Of a stretch of 64,000 bases of DNA, positions 41,112-50,510 are shown one piece after another; the first letter of the stretch is position 1; each line of letters opens with the position of its first letter. Below the pieces are notes generated by a model. It ran no database searches, had not been told where the DNA came from, and was given only the letters and a program-made list of their open reading frames with translations. Both the position numbers and the translations under genes were made by a program. Source of the DNA: an uncultured Spartobacteria bacterium (GTDB lineage: Bacteria; Verrucomicrobiota; Verrucomicrobiia; Chthoniobacterales; Chthoniobacteraceae); contig CAIXGS010000054.1 of the NCBI GenBank assembly GCA_903919125.1, positions 1-64,000 on the forward strand, in the 5' to 3' direction.

Positions 41112-43871
41112 ATGAGCCAGAACTACAAAGACACTCTTTTATTACCAAAGACCGATTTTCCGATGAAAGCGGATTTGGTCAAGCGCGAGCCCGAAAGACT
41201 GGCGCGCTGGGATGCGAGCGATCTTTACCACGAAATTTTAAGGTCACGCGCGACCTGTCCTTCCTTTGTGCTGCATGACGGCCCACCGTTTGCCAACGGC
41301 GATGTCCACATGGGCACCGCACTCAATAAGGTGCTTAAGGATCTTATTGTAAAATCCCGCAGCATGGCCGGATTTCGGGCGCCATTCGTGCCGGGCTGGG
41401 ACTGCCACGGGCTGCCGATTGAGTTCAAAGTCGTCAAGGAAACCAAGGGACTACCGCCGGTAGAAATCCGCCGCCGCTCGGCTGAATACGCGCAAAAGTA
41501 CGTGGACATTCAACGCAAGCAGTTCCGGCGTTTGGGTGTCTTGGGGGACTGGTCCGCGCCCTACCTGACGATGTCCGCGGGCTACGAGGCTGATATCATT
41601 CGCGCCTTTGCTGGCTTGCTGGAAAAGGGACTGGTGTATCAAAGTAAGAAGCCAGTTTTTTGGAGCACTGGGGCACAAACTGCTCTGGCCGAGGCTGAGG
41701 TTGAATACGCAGACCGAGAAGATCCCGCCATTTTCGTGGAGTTCCCACTGGTGACCGGACAGTTGGCGGGACGCGCTTCGATGGTGATCTGGACCACCAC
41801 ACCCTGGACGCTTCCCGCAAATGTCGCCATCGCCTTGCACCAAAAGGAGCGTTATGTCGTGCGCTCTTTTCTCTTAGGAGGGGTTCAAAAATCGCTGGTT
41901 CTCGCCGAAAAACGGATCGACTCCTTCATAGCAGAAACCGGCGCTCATCTTTTGCCCATCGCCTCCAGTACCGAGATGCTCGAAGCCAGTGAACACGAGT
42001 CCTTCTGTGGCGCGGACTTTGTGGGAATGATGGCGCAACATCCGTTCCTTAAGCGGACCTCGCTGCTCATCACCGCTGATTTTGTCACCATGGATTCCGG
42101 CACCGGCCAAGTTCATGTGGCTCCGGGACACGGCACGGACGATTACCTTGCCGGAATGCAGAACGGTTTGCCCGTCCTCTCGCCTGTGGATGCGCACGGG
42201 AGACTTACGGAAGATTGCGGCGTAGCGGAATGGGTTGGACGCAACGTATTTGAGGCAAACCGCGGAGTCATCGACCACCTCAAGGAACTGGGACTCTTAA
42301 TGGGCGAGCACCCCTACACACACTCTTACCCTCATTGCTGGCGCTCGAAAACACCGATCATTTTCCGCGCCGTGGAGCAACTATTCATCCGCGTTGATGC
42401 AATCCGTGAGACTGCACTAGCCGCCGCAGCGAGTGTAAATTGGCTCCCACTTTGGGGCCGTAACCGAATGAGTTCGACGGTCGAGGCGCGCGCTGATTGG
42501 TGCATCTCTCGCCAACGCACATGGGGCGTACCGGTACCCGTATTTTATGGGGCAGACGCGCTACCAATTTTGAGTGCCGAGACGGCGGGGAAAATTGCGG
42601 ATATTGTCGAAACGCGGGGCACAAACGTTTGGTTTGAACAGGATGATGCTTGGTGGTGTGCGGAACTCGGCCTACCCGCTGGCACCGTTCGGCGCATGGA
42701 TACTCTCGACGTCTGGATTGATTCTGGAGTTTCGCATCAGGCAGTGCTGCGCCGCCATCCGGAACTGCACTTTCCGGCGGACGTTTACATTGAGGCCACG
42801 GATCAACATCGTGGTTGGTTCCAGTCCTCACTTTTAACTTCAGTGGCTCTGGAAGGGCAGGCGCCTTATCGCACCGTCATCACTCACGGCTTTGTGGTGG
42901 ACAAAGACACGCGCAAGAAGGTGTCCAAATCCGCGCAAGGCACCTACGTCAAACCGATGGACGCCGCGCATTTCGTCGATAAATACGGCGCCGACGTCGT
43001 ACGCTTATGGGCTGCTAGCGTGGAATTTACGCACGAGGTTCCATTCTCGGAGGAATCCTTTGCCCTGCTCACGGACGCCTACCGTCAGTTTCGTAACGTA
43101 TTGCGCATTCTACTGGCAAACATCCATGATCTGCCGCCCGAAGAGGCTTCCCTCGACGGAGCAACGACGGTCGACCGCTGGATGTTGAGCCGCCTTCAGG
43201 ACGTCATCACGACCTGCCGGGAAGCGTACGACGCCTACGATTTCCGCCGAGTTTTCCAGACACTAAACCAGTTCTGCACGGTCGACCTTTCCGCGATTTA
43301 CGTGGATCTGACAAAGAACCGCTTGTACTGCGACGCCGCAAATTCTCGGAAACGTCGTGCCTCGCAAACGGTCATGGCAAACGCATTTGAGACACTGTGC
43401 CGCCTGCTCGCACCCATTTTGGCATTCACCGCGGACGAGGCCTGGGAACATGCAGGACACAAGGGCTCGGTTCATTTAGAAGTGTTTCCCGAGGCGAATC
43501 CAAAGCTCAAAGACGACGCCGCGGAAAAACGCTTTGCACAATGGTTGGAACTGCGGAGCGTCATCGCTCAAGCTATGGAACCAGCTCGTCAGCAGAAATT
43601 AGTGGGCAATGCACAAGAGGCGGTCGTAGTCCTCGAGATCGCGGATGCCAACTTGCTCGAGGAGGCTGGGAAATTTCTACCTGAACTAGAGGAGGCCTTT
43701 ATTTTAAGCCATCTCGAACTACGCAAGGGAACTCTTAACGTGGCGCACGTCACAAGAAACCCGAACGCAAAGTGTAGTCGGTGCTGGCGGCACAAGCCCT
43801 CAGTGGGAAGATTTGTCGTACATCCTGAATTGTGCGAAGACTGCCAAGCAGTGATAGGGGAAACGGTATGA
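41112..43871 (+). CDS. ileS: Isoleucyl-tRNA synthetase
   Basis: A 919-residue class I synthetase. Class signatures: DGPPFANGDVHMGTALNKVL (HIGH form HMGT at 66-69) and KKVSKS (602-607; KMSKS form). The editing domain lies between about 200 and 400 (TTTPWTLPANVAIA, GTGQVHVAPGHGTDDY). The C-terminal zinc ribbon is CSRCW...CEDC. Bacterial-type short form with the N-terminal extension KTDFPMKADLVKREPERL. It overlaps lspA by ATGA, a common ileS-lspA operon. Confidence 0.97.
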   Translation: MSQNYKDTLLLPKTDFPMKADLVKREPERLARWDASDLYHEILRSRATCPSFVLHDGPPFANGDVHMGTALNKVLKDLIVKSRSMAGFRAPFVPGWDCHGLPIEFKVVKETKGLPPVEIRRRSAEYAQKYVDIQRKQFRRLGVLGDWSAPYLTMSAGYEADIIRAFAGLLEKGLVYQSKKPVFWSTGAQTALAEAEVEYADREDPAIFVEFPLVTGQLAGRASMVIWTTTPWTLPANVAIALHQKERYVVRSFLLGGVQKSLVLAEKRIDSFIAETGAHLLPIASSTEMLEASEHESFCGADFVGMMAQHPFLKRTSLLITADFVTMDSGTGQVHVAPGHGTDDYLAGMQNGLPVLSPVDAHGRLTEDCGVAEWVGRNVFEANRGVIDHLKELGLLMGEHPYTHSYPHCWRSKTPIIFRAVEQLFIRVDAIRETALAAAASVNWLPLWGRNRMSSTVEARADWCISRQRTWGVPVPVFYGADALPILSAETAGKIADIVETRGTNVWFEQDDAWWCAELGLPAGTVRRMDTLDVWIDSGVSHQAVLRRHPELHFPADVYIEATDQHRGWFQSSLLTSVALEGQAPYRTVITHGFVVDKDTRKKVSKSAQGTYVKPMDAAHFVDKYGADVVRLWAASVEFTHEVPFSEESFALLTDAYRQFRNVLRILLANIHDLPPEEASLDGATTVDRWMLSRLQDVITTCREAYDAYDFRRVFQTLNQFCTVDLSAIYVDLTKNRLYCDAANSRKRRASQTVMANAFETLCRLLAPILAFTADEAWEHAGHKGSVHLEVFPEANPKLKDDAAEKRFAQWLELRSVIAQAMEPARQQKLVGNAQEAVVVLEIADANLLEEAGKFLPELEEAFILSHLELRKGTLNVAHVTRNPNAKCSRCWRHKPSVGRFVVHPELCEDCQAVIGETV

Positions 43872-44479
43872 GTGAACCGTCTGCCTCGCTAGAATCGAAC
43901 GTCCCAGAAGCTCCAGGCCAAGCTCACAAGCCGGTACTGGCGTGCTGTAGTGCTGGTTGGTTTATCGCAGCGACGGCGGTCCTGTTCTTGTACGCGCTCG
44001 ACCAAGCCACGAAGCTCTGGACGGCGGGGTTGGCGGGCTGGCCCAGCTTGCCTCAACACGTGCCACTCGGGGGCCACATTCCTTTGACCAGCACCGGTTG
44101 GTTTGAATGGGTGCACTTCAGCAACACGGGCGCGGCCTTCGGTATGTTGCAGGACAACAACCTGTTCTTCGTTGCACTGTCCCTCGCCGCACTGATCGGC
44201 TTAGGCTGGGCAATGAAGGCGGCGATCTTTCCCGGTGCTCTGAATCTCGCTGGATTGCTGCTGTTGCTTGCTGGCATATTGGGAAATCTCACCGACCGTC
44301 TTCTCCACGGCTACGTTGTGGATTTCCTATTCTTCGATTTCGGTTTTCCTCCGTTTAATCCATGGCCCGCCTTCAATGTCGCGGACAGTTGCATCTGCAT
44401 CGCAGTAGGTTGTTTAATGCTAGCAACTTTCTTTGACGGCAGTTCGAAGCGCGAACCGAGCTCCGATCCCAAAACTTAG
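43868..44479 (+). CDS. lspA: Signal peptidase II (prolipoprotein)
   Basis: A 203-residue membrane aspartyl protease that removes lipoprotein signal peptides. Four membrane segments are visible. Conserved blocks are DQATKLW, NTGAAFGML, GNLTDRLLHGYVVDFL (first catalytic Asp) and FNVADSCI (second catalytic Asp). It has an N-terminal tail (~30 residues) and a stretched loop (PLGGHIPLTSTGW) that make it longer than the E. coli enzyme. Coupled to ileS by ATGA. Confidence 0.95.
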   Translation: MSEPSASLESNVPEAPGQAHKPVLACCSAGWFIAATAVLFLYALDQATKLWTAGLAGWPSLPQHVPLGGHIPLTSTGWFEWVHFSNTGAAFGMLQDNNLFFVALSLAALIGLGWAMKAAIFPGALNLAGLLLLLAGILGNLTDRLLHGYVVDFLFFDFGFPPFNPWPAFNVADSCICIAVGCLMLATFFDGSSKREPSSDPKT

Positions 44480-44552
44480 CTCTGGCAATAGCTGGGGAGA
44501 ACCAAGTCCCGACGGAGGAATTTGGGAGTTAAACCTCGCCGCCCATTCAAAT

Positions 44553-45647
44553 TTAATACACCTCCACTGGAGAGCGCTTTCCATTTTCCGGGCTTTGCTT
44601 GTCGGCCTCATCCGCTCCTAGCGTATCAATTCGCAACTGCCGCACGGCTCCGTCTCGGCGCAAGAATTCGGCTTCGCTCCACGGATCTGGTGGAGTCATT
44701 TTAGCTTTGAAACCAGCCACTTGCGCGAGCGCGCGCTGAAGATCTTCCGAGGGCACACGCTCTAGATGCTTGAAGGCTTCCTCCACGCACTCCACTCGGT
44801 GGCAGATCATCGCGAGGTCGTTACCGGCAGTGATCGCCAGACGAATGGTCTCCTCCAAGCCGTGATGATTTAAAATTGCGCCCATGTCCAAATCGTCGGT
44901 CATGATCAGGCCTTGGAAGCCAAAATCCCGTCGCAACAAATCCTGCACAATCTTTTTAGAAAGAGAGGAACAAAGCGCTCCCTCTCCCAGCCCAGGATAA
45001 AGCCCGTGGCCGACCATCATGGAATCGACATGCGGAATAAAATGCTCGAATACAGCAAGTTCATGCTGATCAAGCTCCTGCCGTGTCAGTGGAATTTCCG
45101 GCAGTTCATGATGCGCATCCAGGGGGGCGCGGGAGTAACCGGGAAAATGTTTGCCGCAGCTGAGAATACCCGTGGCACGGAGTGCGTCGTTGAACAGTCC
45201 CGCATTCTCAATAACCTGAGAGACTGAGTTTCCGTAACATCTACCACGCAACGAGTTGTCGGCTTCGTCATCAAACGAAATATCCAACACCGGGCAAAGA
45301 TCGAGATTGAACCCAAACAGGCGCAACAGCTCCCCAGTAATGCGACCGTGCCGAGTAATCAGTTCGGGCTCACCTCGGTCTCGCAACGCGTTGGCATTCG
45401 GCGGCTCGTGACCAACCAAACGCAGACGCGACACACGGCCCCCTTCCTGATCGATGGTGATGATGGGCTCCACGACGCTCAGATCCCGCAGCTCATCAAT
45501 CAAGGCGCGCAACTGATTAGCTGAATGAATGTTGCGTCCAAATAAAATGTAGCCTCCGGGCTGGATGCGTTTAAAAATGGAAGCCGTTTCAGGATCCAGG
45601 CGTAAGCCGGGAACCCCTGTGAGAAGAAGTTGTCCAAGGGAACTCAT
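44553..45647 (-). CDS. nagZ: Beta-N-acetylhexosaminidase, GH3
   Basis: A 364-residue GH3 enzyme of the NagZ type, which removes terminal N-acetylglucosamine from peptidoglycan fragments or chitooligosaccharides. Family blocks: GYILFGRNI, ITIDQEGGRVSRLR, CPVLDISFDDEADN, the catalytic-acid loop KHFPGYSRAPLDAHHELP and the nucleophile strand LIMTDDLDMGAI. In the loop the usual PGHGxxxxDSH is PGYSxxxxDAH; D and H are kept. The start at 45647 excludes a 26-residue extension. Divergent from dapF. Confidence 0.93.
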   Translation of the reverse strand: MSSLGQLLLTGVPGLRLDPETASIFKRIQPGGYILFGRNIHSANQLRALIDELRDLSVVEPIITIDQEGGRVSRLRLVGHEPPNANALRDRGEPELITRHGRITGELLRLFGFNLDLCPVLDISFDDEADNSLRGRCYGNSVSQVIENAGLFNDALRATGILSCGKHFPGYSRAPLDAHHELPEIPLTRQELDQHELAVFEHFIPHVDSMMVGHGLYPGLGEGALCSSLSKKIVQDLLRRDFGFQGLIMTDDLDMGAILNHHGLEETIRLAITAGNDLAMICHRVECVEEAFKHLERVPSEDLQRALAQVAGFKAKMTPPDPWSEAEFLRRDGAVRQLRIDTLGADEADKQSPENGKRSPVEVY

Positions 45648-45727
45648 GGACAGAAGCTTCGCCGAGTCGCCATCAAATTTCCAACTGGAACTGGAGTCCG
45701 CTGTGAAGCCGGTGTTAAAGTCCACAG

Positions 45728-46543
45728 ATGCTCAACTTCACCAAGATGAACGGCGCAGGAAACGACTTTGTTATGCTCGACAATCGTTTGGGCGAATTTT
45801 TGTATGATCGCGGAACCATTGCCCATCTTTGCGATAGACACCGAGGCATAGGAGGAGACGGGCTCATCGCCGCCGAGCCGCCAGAAACCGCCGATGCACA
45901 GCTGAAGATGCGCTACTTTAACGCTGACGGTGGCGAGGCGGAAATGTGTGGCAACGGGGCGCGCTGTTTTTCGCGATTCGGAGCGCGTTTACTGGGTGAG
46001 AATCAGGCTCTTACTTTTGAAACGCTAGCTGGCACTCTAAGAGCTGAGCTAAAGGGAAACCTCGTCCAACTTGCAATGAGCCAGCCACATAGCTTGTCAC
46101 TTGGCGCATCGCTGAAGCTTGCAAATGAGACCCTGACTGTGCATTTTTTAAATACTGGGGTTCCCCATGCCGTAGTTTTCCAAGAAAACCTTGCTGCCAC
46201 AAACGTGCGTAATTTAGGCGCGGAAATCCGATTTCACCAACACTTTGCCCCTAAGGGCACCAATGCGAATTTCCTCCAGATCGAGGCGCCCGGACAACTC
46301 GCAATTCGTACTTACGAGCGCGGCGTCGAAGATGAAACCCTCGCGTGCGGGACTGGAGTGGTTGCCTCAGCTCTTTTGCACCATGTGCTGCACGGGGCGC
46401 CCTCGCCCATCAATGTGCGAGTAAAAGGTGGCGATACGTTGCAGGTAGCCTTCGCTCGAGAAGGTGAGGGATTCACGAATGTCACGCTGCTTGGCCCCGC
46501 CGATTTCACCTTCGAAGGTCAAGTCGATCCCAGAAGTCTGTGA
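45728..46543 (+). CDS. dapF: Diaminopimelate epimerase
   Basis: A 271-residue DapF interconverting LL- and meso-diaminopimelate for lysine and peptidoglycan. The two catalytic cysteines are C74 (EMCGNGARC) and C207 (LACGTGVVAS). The start FTKMNGAGNDFVMLDN is the family N-terminus. Both halves of the pseudo-symmetric fold are present and intact. Confidence 0.97.
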   Translation: MLNFTKMNGAGNDFVMLDNRLGEFLYDRGTIAHLCDRHRGIGGDGLIAAEPPETADAQLKMRYFNADGGEAEMCGNGARCFSRFGARLLGENQALTFETLAGTLRAELKGNLVQLAMSQPHSLSLGASLKLANETLTVHFLNTGVPHAVVFQENLAATNVRNLGAEIRFHQHFAPKGTNANFLQIEAPGQLAIRTYERGVEDETLACGTGVVASALLHHVLHGAPSPINVRVKGGDTLQVAFAREGEGFTNVTLLGPADFTFEGQVDPRSL

Positions 46544-46549
46544 AGCTTC

Positions 46550-47056
46550 CTACGCCGTTGATTGAGCTTCAGTAAACGCGACGGCTAGACGCTCGTACAT
46601 GGCGTCCAACGCTTCTGGCAAAACACGGGTCCCATCCAGTACCGCCATAAAATTGTTGTCCCCAGTCCAGCGCGGGACAATGTGCAAATGTAAATGCGTC
46701 GCCATACTGGCTCCCGCACAGGAACCAAGGTTGAGGCCCACGTTAAACCCTTCAGCCTTTATTACCTCGCGCAACACCCTCTGCGCAAGCGTGGTCAGCT
46801 CCCACAACTCCATCCATTCCCCCTCGCACAGCTGCGCCAGATCCTCCGTCTTTCGGTAGGGCACCGCCATCAAATGCCCAACTGCGTACGGATAAGCGTT
46901 CATTATTAAAAAACAATAACGCCGACGCACCAGTACTAGATGAGCTCGATCATCCGTAGTCTGGGCCGCTTCCAGTAGAAAATCAGGCTTTCGCGGGGCG
47001 CTGAAATACTGCACGCGCCATGGGGCCCAAAGAGCCTGAAATTCAGAAGCGTCCAT
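46550..47056 (-). CDS. HIT-domain nucleotide hydrolase/transferase
   Basis: A 168-residue protein with the histidine triad HLHLHIVPRW near residue 122-131. The opening WAPWRVQYFSAP and the NAYPYAVGHLMAVPYR segment put it in the Ap4A-phosphorylase-like branch common in bacteria. Probable role: hydrolysis or phosphorolysis of dinucleoside polyphosphates. It follows the Gfo/Idh/MocA gene by 19 bp in the same direction. Confidence 0.92.
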   Translation of the reverse strand: MDASEFQALWAPWRVQYFSAPRKPDFLLEAAQTTDDRAHLVLVRRRYCFLIMNAYPYAVGHLMAVPYRKTEDLAQLCEGEWMELWELTTLAQRVLREVIKAEGFNVGLNLGSCAGASMATHLHLHIVPRWTGDNNFMAVLDGTRVLPEALDAMYERLAVAFTEAQSTA

Positions 47057-47075
47057 GAAATTATGAATGCAGATG

Positions 47076-48149
47076 CTATTCGATACGCACCGCCATGGCC
47101 TGCGCCTTTAAGCACAACTCCGCAGCCTTGAAAGCGTGCTCTTGGGTCATCGCATTTTCAGTCCGATTCAAACAATCCAAAATCAACTGACCGAAAAACG
47201 GGTAGCCCACCTCACCGTGACAACGCAAGTGATGCTCCCCTTTTTGATCAACCAAATAAAGATTATCGCCCTCCTCAGAACCCGCAACGTTGAGATACTT
47301 TCGGATCTCTATGTAACCTTCAGTCCCAAGGATGAAGGTGCGACCGTCGCCCCAAACACGCAACCCCCACGGAGTGAGCCAGTCCAAACGGATGTAATTG
47401 GTCGCGCCGTTCTCAGCCACCAGATTCGCCTCCCCCCAGTCCTCAAACGTCGGATGATCTTTGTGGTGATAATTTGCTACAGCAGAACGCACTATGGTTG
47501 GATCTTTCGATCCTGAAAAATATAGAAATTGCTCAAACTGATGCGAACCGATGTCGCACAAAATGCCACCATTTTTTGCCGGATCCCAAAACCAATCGGG
47601 CCGAGAAACAGGATTGGAACGATGCGGCCCAAGACCGAGCACCTGCACGACCCGTCCAATAGCGCCTTCAGCGATTAACTGACCAGCACGCACGCCACAT
47701 TCTGCGTGGAGCCGCTCCGCATAATAAACCATGTACTTACGAGCGGACTCGGCGACCTTCACTCGCGCGGCGGCAAGTTGCTCGAGCGTCGTGAATGGCG
47801 CCTTATCGGTGAAGTAGTCTTTTCCGGAAGCAAGCACGCGCAGGCCGAGTGGCCCTCGATCGCACGGAATGGCGGCCGAAGCGATCATGTGAATGTCCGT
47901 TTTATCCAAGGCCTCCTCGATACTCCGGAGCGGTTGCACGCCCGGGAAGGTCGCGCAAAATTTTTCCACCTTGGCAGGATCAGGGTCGAAGACGTAGCGG
48001 AGTTCAGCCCCTGCCTCCGTTAATCCCCTCGACATCCCGTAAATGTGCCCGTGATCCAAGGCTACGGCGGCGAATGCAAACTCGCCAGATTTAACCACTG
48101 GAGAGGGCTTCCCAACCGGAGCGTAATTCATGCCGTCAGACTTTTGCAT
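47076..48149 (-). CDS. Gfo/Idh/MocA-family oxidoreductase
   Basis: A 357-residue NAD(P)-dependent dehydrogenase. Family features: [20 protein letters not shown] at the nucleotide-binding start, [12 protein letters not shown] in place of the usual EKP loop, [17 protein letters not shown] and [16 protein letters not shown] (the histidine region of the active site). No signal peptide, so cytoplasmic. ATGs at 48149 and 48131 are possible starts. Substrate unknown; not close in sequence to the lpxB-linked member. Confidence 0.88.
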   Translation of the reverse strand: MQKSDGMNYAPVGKPSPVVKSGEFAFAAVALDHGHIYGMSRGLTEAGAELRYVFDPDPAKVEKFCATFPGVQPLRSIEEALDKTDIHMIASAAIPCDRGPLGLRVLASGKDYFTDKAPFTTLEQLAAARVKVAESARKYMVYYAERLHAECGVRAGQLIAEGAIGRVVQVLGLGPHRSNPVSRPDWFWDPAKNGGILCDIGSHQFEQFLYFSGSKDPTIVRSAVANYHHKDHPTFEDWGEANLVAENGATNYIRLDWLTPWGLRVWGDGRTFILGTEGYIEIRKYLNVAGSEEGDNLYLVDQKGEHHLRCHGEVGYPFFGQLILDCLNRTENAMTQEHAFKAAELCLKAQAMAVRIE

Positions 48150-48178
48150 ATAGGTGTAGAGTATGCGAAAGATGGGGT

Positions 48179-48195
48179 AGCGGTGTCACGCCGCT
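48179..48195. other. Small inverted repeat upstream of rfbA
   Basis: AGCGG (48179-48183) and CCGCT (48191-48195) flank TGTCACG; looser G/C-rich pairing (GGGG at 48174, CCCC at 48205) extends it. It lies between divergent genes and may be a dispersed palindrome or a regulatory hairpin. Confidence 0.3.
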
Positions 48196-48281
48196 TTCCT
48201 ACTTCCCCAGCGTTGGAGTGTTTGCGCTTTGATGCGAATTTCCTGTTTTCAGAACGCCTTCCATCGCCGATTCTAACCATG

Positions 48282-49175
48282 ATGAACAAGGCTATCATTC
48301 TCGCAGGCGGCGCTGGCACCCGACTCTATCCGCTCACTCAACTCGTCTGTAAACAACTGCTGCCAGTTTACGACAAGCCGATGATCTATCACCCGCTTTC
48401 CACCCTCATGCTTGCGGGCATCCAGGACATCCTGATCATTTCCACTCCGCACGATCTCCCACGCTTCCGCGAACTTCTTGGCGATGGCGCTCGAATCGGG
48501 ATCCGCATTTCCTACGCGCCTCAACCTAAGCCCGAAGGCATCGCTCAAGCGTTTTTGATCGCCGCAGATTTCCTCGCTGACGCCACCCGCACCACGCTGA
48601 TTTTGGGCGACAATATTTTCTACGGTAACTTGGACTTCCTGAGGGAGGCGCTTCACCTAGAATCAGGTGCATGCGTTTTTGCGTATCCTGTGCGCGATCC
48701 AGAACGCTATGGGGTAGTGGAATTTGACTCCACCGGTAAGGCGATCAGCCTCGAGGAAAAGCCGACCCATCCACGCAGCAATTTCGCTGTCCCTGGCCTC
48801 TACGTTTACGACAATCAGGTAGTCCCGATTTGCAGGGCGCTTAAACCTTCGCCACGTGGCGAACTGGAAATCACAGACGTCAACCTCACCTACCTTGAGC
48901 GCGGAAAACTTCAAGTGCGCCCGCTCAACCGAGGCATGGCATGGTTGGATACGGGCACCCCAGTGAGCCTGATGGAGGCGAGCAATTATATCGCCGCCAT
49001 CGAACACCGGCAGGGACTCAAAATTGCATGCCTTGAAGAAATAGCCTTCGCCAAAGGGTACATCGACCGCACCCAATTGGAGGCGCTAATCGCCAAGCTT
49101 CCGAAGTGTGAATACCGCGCTTACCTCGAACAGAGCCTTCTAGGTCGCTGGGACGGCGAATCCAGCGGTCTTTAA
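48282..49175 (+). CDS. rfbA: Glucose-1-phosphate thymidylyltransferase
   Basis: A 297-residue nucleotidyltransferase producing dTDP-glucose, first step of dTDP-rhamnose synthesis. Signature blocks: [85 protein letters not shown] and MAWLDTGTP. Two consecutive ATGs (48279 and 48282) can start it. No rfbB, C or D gene lies beside it. Confidence 0.95.
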   Translation: MNKAIILAGGAGTRLYPLTQLVCKQLLPVYDKPMIYHPLSTLMLAGIQDILIISTPHDLPRFRELLGDGARIGIRISYAPQPKPEGIAQAFLIAADFLADATRTTLILGDNIFYGNLDFLREALHLESGACVFAYPVRDPERYGVVEFDSTGKAISLEEKPTHPRSNFAVPGLYVYDNQVVPICRALKPSPRGELEITDVNLTYLERGKLQVRPLNRGMAWLDTGTPVSLMEASNYIAAIEHRQGLKIACLEEIAFAKGYIDRTQLEALIAKLPKCEYRAYLEQSLLGRWDGESSGL

Positions 49176-49185
49176 ATAGCTTCTA

Positions 49186-50496
49186 ATGCGAGGAACGGTC
49201 GCCATCTTTGGTTTGGCATTCACGCTGGCGACCGCTGCCTTGGCGCAGACGCCTCCACCGGTGCGTCCGGTGAAGACGTCGGATCAGTTCAGTCAACTGC
49301 TGGTCTCAGGCGGAGACTTTCCCCAACGAGTGGCGCTGCTGCGGGCGGCATCGGAATTACGCACAGTGGTGCTGGAGACCCTCGGCCAACCCCAGCTGCG
49401 CTACCCTGCTGCAAGGCCAATCTTGTTGGTCATTAATCCTCTGATTTCAAATCGGAGCCAGCCACAGCCGAGCGTTACGGAGGATCCGGGTGGAATCAAA
49501 TTACAGCTCAATTTCGCGCCACCCTCCCCGACCTCAGCCCCACAACTGGAACGGGCTTTGGTTGTCACAATTCTCACAGAACTCGCCGTCCGCCCAAATG
49601 ACACGCCCACAGGCACTACCAATTACGCTGTGCCGCAAATTCCCCGTTGGCTCGTTGATGCGCTATGCCACAAAGCACACAATCCCAATCCGTTGCAGGC
49701 ACCTATTGCACTGCTTCCCCTTCTGGACGCCGGCCGACTTCCTCCTCTGACTACCTTACTCTTGCGTCCGGAGACGGATCCCATTGGTTCCACTGTGGAG
49801 GAGGTTGACCTCCATCGCTGCTTGCTTTCTTTTTTAAAAAACAGGGAGGACGCCAGCTCCGGATTCCGCAGACTGCTTAGCAACCAGACTGCCGGAGACG
49901 CTCTCCGTTACTTGCAAGGCTGCTTTGCTTCAATTACCGGCTCAGAAGATACATTACAGCGCGAGTGGACGCTGCACGTTGCGACCAACAGTTCTCAAGC
50001 CACGATCGTGGCATTGGACGGACCACAGACCGAATTGGAAATTCAAAACCTTCTACTCCTTGATGTCACAGATCCAGAATCCGGTCGGCATTTCTCCTAC
50101 CCTCTCTCTCAATTTGATGACTACCTGCGCCTTCCCGGCTCGAGAAATTTACTGCTCCACAGACAACTCGAGTTTAACGCGCTTCGAGATCGCGCGCATT
50201 TTTTTTACACCGAGGTGATTAACACCTACGCAGCCGCCTGCAATGAACTCGCAGCGGGCCGCACCAAAGACATTGTGCGTCGCCTCCGGAATGCCACGTT
50301 GGAACGCGAAAGTATCGCTGCGCGACTGAGTCGTATCCGGGATCAACTCAACTGGTTTGAGGCAGTCGCAGCGCCTCGGCAATGGACACCACAGTTGGCA
50401 GAGTTTTACCGCGCACTGGATGAATTGCCGCCCCTCTCCGAGCGGACAAAAGCTGAGTTAGACCGCGCGCAACGAGAGTTTAACCCGAGGCGTTAA
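49186..50496 (+). CDS. Exported protein of unknown function
   Basis: A 436-residue protein with a signal peptide (MRGTVAIFGLAFTLATAALA). No recognised domain. The central part (WLVDALCHKAHNPNP, LPPLTTLLLR) recalls peptidase-MA-like superhelical proteins but has no HExxH, so catalysis is not supported. The C-terminal ~110 residues are helical and charged. It starts 10 bp after rfbA and is likely cotranscribed with it. Confidence 0.75.
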   Translation: MRGTVAIFGLAFTLATAALAQTPPPVRPVKTSDQFSQLLVSGGDFPQRVALLRAASELRTVVLETLGQPQLRYPAARPILLVINPLISNRSQPQPSVTEDPGGIKLQLNFAPPSPTSAPQLERALVVTILTELAVRPNDTPTGTTNYAVPQIPRWLVDALCHKAHNPNPLQAPIALLPLLDAGRLPPLTTLLLRPETDPIGSTVEEVDLHRCLLSFLKNREDASSGFRRLLSNQTAGDALRYLQGCFASITGSEDTLQREWTLHVATNSSQATIVALDGPQTELEIQNLLLLDVTDPESGRHFSYPLSQFDDYLRLPGSRNLLLHRQLEFNALRDRAHFFYTEVINTYAAACNELAAGRTKDIVRRLRNATLERESIAARLSRIRDQLNWFEAVAAPRQWTPQLAEFYRALDELPPLSERTKAELDRAQREFNPRR

Positions 50497-50510
50497 GCTT
50501 TTCACGGGAA